Position numbers and translations under genes: made by a program. Positions 8,567 through 14,898 of a DNA stretch of 16,227 bases are shown here, piece by piece. This stretch comes from an uncultured Oscillospiraceae bacterium. Lineage in GTDB: Bacteria; Bacillota; Clostridia; Oscillospirales; Acutalibacteraceae. Position 1 is the stretch's first letter; every line of letters begins with the position of its first letter. Location of the stretch: positions 1 to 16,227 of the forward strand of contig CABQAA010000009.1 in the NCBI GenBank assembly GCA_902461995.1, written 5' to 3'. Below the pieces are notes generated by a model. It had not been told where the DNA came from, made no database searches, and worked only from the letters and a program-made list of their open reading frames with translations.

Positions 8567-9513
8567 CAAAACCCCTGCTCTCCCCCCTTTCCCGCCGCAA
8601 ATGGGAGACGGCGGGGCATAAAACCGCCCGGTTCCTGCCCCGTTTGTGCATTTATCTGCTCCTTTTCGGTGTTTCCTTTGTGTTTCTGTATCCTTTTCTG
8701 TATATGATTTCCAAGTCCCTGATGACCAACGATGACCTCAACAACTTTATGGTCACCTGGCTGCCGCGTTCCCTCCATTTCCAAAATTATGCCACAGCCG
8801 CCAAACTGATGAATTTCACCCGCGGCTTCGGCAACAGCCTGTTTGTCACCCTGCTGGCCACCTTCGGCCAGCTCATCTCCTGCTCCATGGCGGGTTACGG
8901 CCTGGCGCGCTTCCGGGTTCCAGGGCGCTCGTTCTGGCTGTTCGTGGTCATTCTCGCCATGATCATTCCGACCCAGACCATCATCGTGCCCCTCTATCTG
9001 CTCTATGCCAAGCTGGGGTGGCTCAACACCTTCCTCCCCCTCATCATCCCGGCCTATCTCGGCTACGGGCTGAAAGGGGCGCTGTATATCTTCATCTTCC
9101 GCCAGTTCTACAGCGGCTTACCCAAGGAACTCGAAGAGGCTGCCCACATCGACGGCTGCGGTTTCCTGCGGACCTATGCCTACATCGTCTTTCCCGTGGC
9201 CCGGTCGGCCTACATGGTGGTGCTGGTCCTCGCCCTGGTCTGGCACTGGAGCAATTATTTTGAACCCGCCATGTTCGTCAGCAAGGCGGATCTCGGGATG
9301 CTCTCCGCAGGGCTGAACAACATTTCCAACGCGCTGACCCTGTCGGCGGACACGCTCGAAACCGTGTACGATATCAACGACAACAACGCCCTGAACAACG
9401 CGGTCCTGATGGCCGGCACCTTCATGGTGGTCTCGCCCCTGATCGTGATGTTCGGATTCCTGCAGAAAAAGTTTATTCAAGGTATGGAACGTGCCGGACT
9501 GACCGGTGAATAA
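8563..9513 (+). CDS. Sugar ABC transporter permease, MalG/UgpE type (second importer)
   Basis: A 316-residue partner permease. The ribosome site is AAGGAGGG (8547-8554) with ATG 8563 in an ATGA overlap. It has a basic N-terminal tail, the first helix 'LCIYLLLFGVSFVFLYPFLYMIS', 'NSLFVTLLATFGQLISCSMAGYGLARF', 'AMIIPTQTIIVPLYLLYAKLG', and the EAA loop 'EEAAHIDG' (191-198). 'LVWHWSNYFEPAMFV' corresponds to the conserved Trp-Asn segment of MalG proteins. It carries a polar extension between the last two helices (about 250-280, 'LSADTLETVYDINDNNALNNA') that is longer than in the permease at 2313. It closes the transport part of the window; a 44-base gap without a terminator leads to the enzymes. 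Confidence 0.93.
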   Translation: MTKPLLSPLSRRKWETAGHKTARFLPRLCIYLLLFGVSFVFLYPFLYMISKSLMTNDDLNNFMVTWLPRSLHFQNYATAAKLMNFTRGFGNSLFVTLLATFGQLISCSMAGYGLARFRVPGRSFWLFVVILAMIIPTQTIIVPLYLLYAKLGWLNTFLPLIIPAYLGYGLKGALYIFIFRQFYSGLPKELEEAAHIDGCGFLRTYAYIVFPVARSAYMVVLVLALVWHWSNYFEPAMFVSKADLGMLSAGLNNISNALTLSADTLETVYDINDNNALNNAVLMAGTFMVVSPLIVMFGFLQKKFIQGMERAGLTGE

Positions 9514-9557
9514 GGCAGATTCTATCCATTCGGCATCATCAGAGGAGGAAACACACC

Positions 9558-10457
9558 ATGGAAACCAAACCTGTCAAAAAGATCCTACTCGACACCGATA
9601 TCGGTTCCGATATCGACGACGCGGTATGCCTTGCGTATTTACTGCGCCAGAAAGCCTGTGAACTTGTCGGCATTACCACCGTCACCGGGGAGCCGGTCAA
9701 GCGGGCCATGCTCGCGAGCTGCCTCTGCCGCGCGGCCGGCAAGGGCGACATCCCGATCTATCCGGGCTGCGGGGATCCCATGCTCGAAAAATCCATCCAG
9801 CCCCATGCTCCTCAGGGAGAGATCCTGAATAAGTACGATCACCAGACCGACTTCCCCGAACATCGGCACATCCAGTTCATGATCGATACCATCCGGGCCC
9901 ATCCCGGTGAAATCACGCTACTCGCCATCGGGCCGCTGACCAATGTCGGCCTGCTGTTTGCCACCGACCCCGAAATACCTTCCCTGCTCAAGGAGCTTGT
10001 GATGATGTGCGGCGTGTTCGGACGGAGCCAGAACTGCGGCCCCCGGGAATGGAACGCTTACGGCGACGCCTATGCCACAGCCATCGTCTATAAGGCCCCG
10101 GTCAAAATCCACCGTTCCATCGGTCTCGACGTCACCCTGCAGGTCAAGATGCCGGTCGCCGAGGTGCGGGAGCGCTTTCAGAAGGGCCTTCCCCAGGAAC
10201 TCATCGACATGACGGAAGTGTGGTTCCGGAACCGGGATTACGTCATCTTCCACGATCCCCTCGCTGCCGCCACTTTGTTCGACGACTCCATCTGCAAATT
10301 CGAGCGCGGCAACGTGGATGTGGAACTTCAGAGCGACCGGGTGAGGGGTATGACCCACTGGACCCGGGATGCCGAAAACGGACGGCATGAAGTAACCTTC
10401 CGCGTCGACCGCGACGCGTTCTTCCGCGAATACTTCGGCCGGTTTGATCAGCCATAA
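9558..10457 (+). CDS. Nucleoside hydrolase family protein (inosine-uridine preferring hydrolase-like)
   Basis: A 299-residue protein without a signal peptide, so cytoplasmic. Members of this family hydrolyse the N-glycosidic bond of ribonucleosides using a Ca2+ held by Asp residues. Seen here: the N-terminal metal motif 'DTDIGSDIDDA' (12-22), 'AIGPLTNVGLL' (123-133), 'GLDVT' (189-193) and 'FHDPLAAA' (231-238). Two places differ from classical enzymes: the first loop is two residues longer than 'DTDPGxDDA', and the usual 'EFN...DPEAA' segment reads 'EWNAYGDAYAT' (164-174). ATG 9558 has a good AGAGGAGG site (9541-9548). It lies 39 bases ahead of a DapA-family gene, and the two are probably steps of one pathway. 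Substrate may be a nucleoside or another N-glycoside. Confidence 0.9.
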   Translation: METKPVKKILLDTDIGSDIDDAVCLAYLLRQKACELVGITTVTGEPVKRAMLASCLCRAAGKGDIPIYPGCGDPMLEKSIQPHAPQGEILNKYDHQTDFPEHRHIQFMIDTIRAHPGEITLLAIGPLTNVGLLFATDPEIPSLLKELVMMCGVFGRSQNCGPREWNAYGDAYATAIVYKAPVKIHRSIGLDVTLQVKMPVAEVRERFQKGLPQELIDMTEVWFRNRDYVIFHDPLAAATLFDDSICKFERGNVDVELQSDRVRGMTHWTRDAENGRHEVTFRVDRDAFFREYFGRFDQP

Positions 10458-10480
10458 GTCCGGGCCGCCAATATGAATGA

Positions 10481-10488
10481 AAGAAGAG
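10481..10488 (+). promoter_or_regulatory. Ribosome binding site AAGAAGAG deciding the DapA-like start
   Basis: AAGAAGAG sits 8 bases before ATG 10497. The earlier in-frame ATG at 10473 has no purine-rich site before it, so the shorter protein is preferred. Confidence 0.6.
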
Positions 10489-10496
10489 ATTATAAA

Positions 10497-11432
10497 ATGA
10501 CGGATTACCGCGGCTCCTGGCCTGTGATGCTGACGCCGTTTACGGATAACGGCCAAGTGGATTTCGAATCCCTGGACAGATTGGTGGATTGGTATGAGGA
10601 AAGCGGATCGACCGGCCTGTTCGCCGTCTGCCAGTCCAGTGAAATGTTTTATCTCTCCCGCGAGGAACGCATCGATATTGCCAAACGCATCAAACGGCGG
10701 GCCCATATCCCGGTTATCGCCGCCGTTCTCGGCTTTGACAAAGAAGAAGACCAGCAGGATGAATGGGACCGTATGGCGGACACTGGGGTAGATGCTCTCG
10801 TGCTTCTGTCCAACACCCTGTCCAGCCTGGAAGGCGGTTTCTCAGAATTCCGGGAGAACCTCGACCGGGCGCTGGACCGCCTGCCGGATATCGACCTTGG
10901 ACTGTATGAATGCCCCGTTCCTTTCAAGCGGGTGCTGGAAGACGAGGAAATGGCTTATGTCGCTTCCACCGGACGCTTCCGTTTTATGAAAGATACCTGC
11001 TGCGATATCCGGCGGATCGAGCGGCGGCTGTCCATTTTGAAGGGCACGGAGCTGGGACTCTACAACGCCCATTCCACCAGCCTGCTGGAATCCCTGCAGG
11101 CTGGCGCGGCGGGCTTCAGCGGCATTATGGCCAATTTCGCCCCCGATCTGTGTGCATGGCTTTGCCGGAACTGGAAAAGACATCCCGAGACGGCCCTGCT
11201 GGTGCAGAATGCCCTCGCAGTTTCCTCCCAAATTGAGAAACAGCTCTATCCGGCCAATGCCAAGGCCTTGCTGATAGAAAAGGGCCTGCTGCGCTCCTAT
11301 TATTCCCGCTCCTGTCCGTATCAGGACATGAAACCCGTCTATCTGGACGAAGTGCATCAGCTTGACAGCCTTCTCGACCATGTACGTGAATGTATCCAGA
11401 CCGAGGCTCGCCGGCAGGCAGACGCCTCCTGA
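10497..11432 (+). CDS. Dihydrodipicolinate synthase/N-acetylneuraminate lyase family protein
   Basis: A 311-residue TIM-barrel aldolase of the DapA/NanA superfamily, which condenses or cleaves pyruvate-containing 2-keto acids through a lysine Schiff base. The catalytic lysine is in 'FMKDTCCD' (Lys165) and the tyrosine in 'GLYECPVP' (Tyr137). 'GSWPVMLTPFTDNGQVDFESL' at the start and 'GFSGIMANFAP' (206-216) are also family landmarks. The usual GTTGE loop is replaced by 'CQSSE' (45-49), so the reaction is unlikely to be lysine biosynthesis. The long C-terminal tail is hydrophilic. Start 10497 is chosen on its ribosome site; an ATG at 10473 would add eight residues. Beside a nucleoside hydrolase and sugar importers it is most simply a catabolic keto-acid aldolase. 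Confidence 0.88.
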   Translation: MTDYRGSWPVMLTPFTDNGQVDFESLDRLVDWYEESGSTGLFAVCQSSEMFYLSREERIDIAKRIKRRAHIPVIAAVLGFDKEEDQQDEWDRMADTGVDALVLLSNTLSSLEGGFSEFRENLDRALDRLPDIDLGLYECPVPFKRVLEDEEMAYVASTGRFRFMKDTCCDIRRIERRLSILKGTELGLYNAHSTSLLESLQAGAAGFSGIMANFAPDLCAWLCRNWKRHPETALLVQNALAVSSQIEKQLYPANAKALLIEKGLLRSYYSRSCPYQDMKPVYLDEVHQLDSLLDHVRECIQTEARRQADAS

Positions 11433-11436
11433 CAGT

Positions 11437-11445
11437 GGAAAGGAG
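11437..11445 (+). promoter_or_regulatory. Ribosome binding site GGAAAGGAG fixing the first BNR lipoprotein start
   Basis: GGAAAGGAG is 7 bases before ATG 11453. The frame is open back to 11390, inside the preceding gene, but only the 11453 start gives a signal peptide at the N-terminus. Confidence 0.75.
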
Positions 11446-11452
11446 CATCCAC

Positions 11453-12781
11453 ATGAATCGCCCCATCCGGCAAGCTGCCCTGCTGCTGACCACCCTGCTT
11501 ATGACCATATCCATGGCCGCCTGCTCCGGCGATCCGGCGCCGGCGGAATCGGGTATCGCGTCCCCGGAACCCGGAAGCGCCGCCTCGACTGAAGAGGGGG
11601 GAACCAGTATGAACTCATCCACCGATCCCACTTCCGGTGGCACGACTGCTAGCCCCAGTTCGGACGCCGGTTCCAATCCGACGGTGCCGGCCCCCTCCCT
11701 GTCGGCGGAGGATGCCGCCAAGCGGATCAACAACGTCGACGGCTACGGCGTGAACAAGGTAGCCACCGATAAAGGCAACGTCTACACCCCCGCCGTGGGG
11801 TGGGGATATGCCCATCATCCGCATATCGCCCATTTCAAAGGTACCTTTTACGCGACCTTTTCCCAGGGCCGTGAAAACGAGGACGACTGCGGACAACGGA
11901 TCATGCTCTCCACCTCGAAAGACGGTCTCTCCTGGTCCACACCGGAACCTCTGATCGATTCCGTCCAGGGCAAAGAATCCGAACTGGTGCTGGTCAACGC
12001 CGGCGTCTATACCGACGGAGAACGCCTGATCGTCTACTACGGCTCCTACGAATACCGGGCGGATACCCTGCGCGGACCCAACCTTCGTCCCCTGGAGGAC
12101 GCCCACCGCATCGATTACGCCATGCACCTCGTCTCCACAACGGACGGCTCCACCTGGAGCGCTCCGCAGAAGATGACCATCCCCTTCGGCTGCAACTTCG
12201 GGCCGCTGCCGCTCCAGTCCGGCCGGCTTCTCATGTGCGGCGGCACCACCTATCCCTACACCGACGATCCAACCGGCCTCACCGGCTTTATCACCGGTAA
12301 AATCGACGGTGCCGAAGCCGTCAGCCGGGGAGCCAAGATCATCAACGAAGGGTCCTTTTTCCAGACCGACGACGGCGTCATCTACATGATGCTGCGCACC
12401 AACACCAAGTTTCTGTGGTGCTCCCGCAGCGAGGACAACGGCGCCACCTGGTCCAAAGCCTATCAAACAAATTTCACCGATTCCTCCACCAAATTCCAGT
12501 TCGGCCGCCTGCCCGACGGACGCTTCTTCTATGTCGGCTCTCCCATTCCAGGCAGCAACCGCAACCCACTGATGCTCTGCCTGTCGGAAGACGGCCAGAA
12601 CTTTAACCGCCAGTTCATCCTGCGGAACGAGTCCTATAAACAGCAGATTCCCGGTCTGTACAAGGGTGGTGTGTACGGCTATCCCAGCACCGTCATCGCG
12701 GACGGATATATGTACGTAATCTATTCCAAACACAAGGAAGCTATTGAAGTGACACGGGTAGCCCTGTCCATGTTAGCGTAA
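11453..12781 (+). CDS. Lipoprotein with sialidase-like (BNR/Asp-box) beta-propeller, copy 1
   Basis: A 442-residue lipoprotein with lipobox 'MAAC' (Cys24). Residues about 25-83 are a Ser/Pro/Gly/Glu-rich tether that lifts the domain off the membrane. The rest reads as a sialidase-like propeller: Asp-box-like turns 'STSKDGLSWSTP' (153-164), 'STTDGSTWSAP' (228-238) and 'SRSEDNGATWSKA' (324-336), plus conserved 'YAHHPHIAHFKGTFYATFSQG' elements (119-139), 'NEDDCGQ' and 'MLRTNTKFLWC'. I do not see a clear FRIP motif or the full arginine triad of true sialidases, so enzyme activity on sialic acid is not shown; another exo-glycosidase or a binding protein is equally possible. The tandem paralogue starts 15 bases downstream. 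Confidence 0.82.
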   Translation: MNRPIRQAALLLTTLLMTISMAACSGDPAPAESGIASPEPGSAASTEEGGTSMNSSTDPTSGGTTASPSSDAGSNPTVPAPSLSAEDAAKRINNVDGYGVNKVATDKGNVYTPAVGWGYAHHPHIAHFKGTFYATFSQGRENEDDCGQRIMLSTSKDGLSWSTPEPLIDSVQGKESELVLVNAGVYTDGERLIVYYGSYEYRADTLRGPNLRPLEDAHRIDYAMHLVSTTDGSTWSAPQKMTIPFGCNFGPLPLQSGRLLMCGGTTYPYTDDPTGLTGFITGKIDGAEAVSRGAKIINEGSFFQTDDGVIYMMLRTNTKFLWCSRSEDNGATWSKAYQTNFTDSSTKFQFGRLPDGRFFYVGSPIPGSNRNPLMLCLSEDGQNFNRQFILRNESYKQQIPGLYKGGVYGYPSTVIADGYMYVIYSKHKEAIEVTRVALSMLA

Positions 12782-12796
12782 AGGAGGAGGTCAACT

Positions 12797-14047
12797 ATGA
12801 ACGGTACGCGCCTGCTGCGGATCCTCACCGGCATGACCGCGGGTGTTCTCCTGTTTGCCGCGGGCTGTGGAAACGGCTCTAGCACATCGAGCGTCCCGGA
12901 GGAATCTTCCAAAGATCCCAAGCTGGATCACAATTGGGCCACCGTCAAACCCACGCGCACGGCGGAAGAATCCGCAAAGCTCATTAACAACGAAGCCACC
13001 GCCGGCAAGCTCTCCATCGCCTCCGATGTGGCCAGCATCTATGTCCCCACCGAAGGCGCCAGTTACGCCCATCATCCCTTTCTGGCCAGCTTCAAGGGCA
13101 AGCTCTACGCCATGTTCTCCCTGGGCCGCCAGGACGAGGACGACTGCGGACAGCATGTGATGATCTCCAGCTGTACGGATTTCCAGAACTGGAGCACCCC
13201 AAAACCCCTGGTGGACGTCACCAGAGGCGAGCATTCGGAACAGGTCATGGTACCGATGGGATTCTATGTGTGGGAAGACACCCTGGTCGCCTACTACCGG
13301 TCGTTTGAATACGACGCCGCTTCCCTGCGGGAAAACGGTACCAAACGTCCCCTGGCCGATACCAAATACTCCATTGAGAACAACAAGCTGTACGCCCTGG
13401 TCACCACCGACGGGGAAACCTGGACCAAAGCGGACAGCTATGCGAACGCGGGGGGCGGCAATTATCCTCCCGTCGCCACCAAGAGCGGCCGTCTTATCAT
13501 GACGGGGGCCATGACGCAGGGGTATTCCGACAACCTCTCCGGTATCGGCCGGTGGTCGATGACCATCGTCCCGAAAGGTTCGGCCTATGAACGGGGGGCG
13601 AAGCTCCTCACCGAAAGCAGCTTTTATCAGACCGACGACGGCATTCTTCACCTGATGCTGCGCACCAACACCGACTATTTGTGGTGCGCGGAGAGTTACG
13701 ACGACGGCATTACCTGGAGTGAGCCGTATCCGACCGCCTTTACGGACTGCTGGTCGAAATTTCAGTTCGGCCGCCTGCCCGACGGACGCTTCTTCTATGT
13801 CGGCAACCCCGTCCCCGACAGCAGCCGTAACCCGATGGTGCTGTGCGTTTCAGAGAACGGCACCGACTTCAACAAGTGGTTCCTGCTGCGCACCGAGGCC
13901 TATCGCCTGCAGTTCCCTGGCCTCTACAAAGGCGGCGTGTATGCCTATCCGCATGCCATTATCGACGGCGACTACATGTACATCATCTACTCCAAGCACA
14001 AGGAAGCCATCGACGTTATGCGCATCGCCCTGAAAGACATCGTGTGA
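12797..14047 (+). CDS. Lipoprotein with sialidase-like (BNR/Asp-box) beta-propeller, copy 2
   Basis: A 416-residue lipoprotein with lipobox 'AAGC' (Cys24) and an ideal AAGGAGGAGG site (12781-12790) before ATG 12797. It is a paralogue of the preceding gene along its whole propeller: 'YAHHPFLASFKGKLYAMFSLG', 'DEDDCGQ', 'MLRTNTDYLWC', 'SYDDGITWSEP' (Asp box, 300-310), 'FQFGRLPDGRFFYVG' and 'GLYKGGVYAYP'. Its tether is about 30 residues shorter. The two copies agree best in the last third and differ most in the middle ('NAGGGNYPPVA' versus 'PFGCNFGPLP'), where a ligand pocket could differ. Expected at the outer membrane face. Function as for copy 1; the specificity is probably different. Confidence 0.82.
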   Translation: MNGTRLLRILTGMTAGVLLFAAGCGNGSSTSSVPEESSKDPKLDHNWATVKPTRTAEESAKLINNEATAGKLSIASDVASIYVPTEGASYAHHPFLASFKGKLYAMFSLGRQDEDDCGQHVMISSCTDFQNWSTPKPLVDVTRGEHSEQVMVPMGFYVWEDTLVAYYRSFEYDAASLRENGTKRPLADTKYSIENNKLYALVTTDGETWTKADSYANAGGGNYPPVATKSGRLIMTGAMTQGYSDNLSGIGRWSMTIVPKGSAYERGAKLLTESSFYQTDDGILHLMLRTNTDYLWCAESYDDGITWSEPYPTAFTDCWSKFQFGRLPDGRFFYVGNPVPDSSRNPMVLCVSENGTDFNKWFLLRTEAYRLQFPGLYKGGVYAYPHAIIDGDYMYIIYSKHKEAIDVMRIALKDIV

Positions 14048-14097
14048 GCATTGGTCCGGTGTCCGGATCATCAATATAAAGAAAAGGAGATCGCAAC

Positions 14098-14868
14098 ATG
14101 AAAAAGTGGTTCTGTATCCTCTGCGCCGTCCTCCTGGTAGCAGCCTGTGCCACAGGCTGCGGAGAAAAACCGGCAGAAAGCACACCCGATTCCTCGGCCG
14201 CATCCGAAGCCGGTTCCGAGTCCACCACGGAGGCAACCACCACCGCCCCCACGACGGAAAACACCACGGAGGCAACCACCACCGCTGCCCCCACAACCGA
14301 GACACCCGCCACCACAACCGCGCCTGCTCCCGCGTCGGCCTTCAAATCCGATCTGAAATTCCCTGTTACGCTCGGTTCCTGGATGGAAACCGCCAAAGGT
14401 TTCCAGGTCTTTGCGGACGATGCCAAGACTTTCTGGGCGCTGTCCGACACCAAGCTGGATGCTGGCAAGGGCTTTACGTATGAAATGGATGTGACGGTTG
14501 ACGATTCCTCCCTGAAAAACGCGCAGGTCATGGTGCTGTTTGGAGCCGAAAGCAACGAGCATATCAAGCAGGGCGCATATGACCTTCGTCTGGGCTTCAA
14601 GGATGACCTGATGCGTATTTTCTATACCGGCACCGGCATCACGACGAGACGGTACGGCAAGATCGTCAATTTCACCGATGATCAAAAAGCCAAGACCACT
14701 TTCCACATCAAGCTGGTCATGACCGCCGACAACAAAGCCACCTATTACGTCAATGGCACGGCTATTGAGGAAAACATCGAGGTCACGGAATACGCCGGCG
14801 GCTATCTGGGCATCGCGACCTGGGGCACCAGCGCCACGTTCCAGAACATCAAGCTCAAGGTTGGCTGA
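14098..14868 (+). CDS. Lipoprotein with Thr-rich stalk and concanavalin/LamG-like domain
   Basis: A 256-residue lipoprotein. Two cysteines can serve as the lipid anchor: Cys17 ('LVAAC', the better lipobox) and Cys21 ('ATGC'). Residues 43-78 form a Thr/Ala/Pro/Glu stalk ('TTEATTTAPTTENTTEATTT'). The C-terminal 80-256 looks like a beta-sandwich with alternating strands ('YEMDVTV', 'AQVMVLFGA', 'YDLRLGF', 'FHIKLVM', 'ATYYVNGTAI') and ends with 'GGYLGIATWGTSATFQNIKLKV', as in LamG/DUF1080-type carbohydrate-binding domains. ATG 14098 is preceded by AAAGGAGA (14083-14090). Probably a surface glycan-binding protein serving the importers; a scaffold role is possible. No catalytic residues can be named. 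Confidence 0.75.
   Translation: MKKWFCILCAVLLVAACATGCGEKPAESTPDSSAASEAGSESTTEATTTAPTTENTTEATTTAAPTTETPATTTAPAPASAFKSDLKFPVTLGSWMETAKGFQVFADDAKTFWALSDTKLDAGKGFTYEMDVTVDDSSLKNAQVMVLFGAESNEHIKQGAYDLRLGFKDDLMRIFYTGTGITTRRYGKIVNFTDDQKAKTTFHIKLVMTADNKATYYVNGTAIEENIEVTEYAGGYLGIATWGTSATFQNIKLKVG
14223..14285 (+). repeat. 24-base direct repeat in the Thr-rich stalk
   Basis: The 24 bases at 14223-14246 recur exactly at 14262-14285, a 39-base period that encodes the stalk sequence TTEATTT twice. This is an in-frame low-complexity expansion, not a mobile element. Confidence 0.85.
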
Positions 14869-14898
14869 CGGTTTTAAAACGAGAAAGGAAGATGTGAC

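Noticed and set aside
14051..14080. Promoter-like TTGGTC - 18 bases - TATAAA before the Thr-stalk lipoprotein
   Set aside because: The -35 match is weak (3 of 6), and the implied transcript would start inside the ribosome binding site at 14083-14090.
14223..14285. Short direct repeats as a possible CRISPR or mobile-element signal
   Set aside because: The repeats are in frame within a Thr-rich stalk, have no uniform spacers, and show no terminal inverted repeats.
14106..14483. Overlapping open frame of 125 codons in the lipoprotein gene
   Set aside because: It is a His/Arg-rich shadow frame of the Thr-rich stalk with no ribosome site of its own.
14871..14880. Perfect palindrome GTTTTAAAAC between the last two genes
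   Set aside because: It is too short and AT-rich to form a terminator, and no T-run follows. It could be chance.
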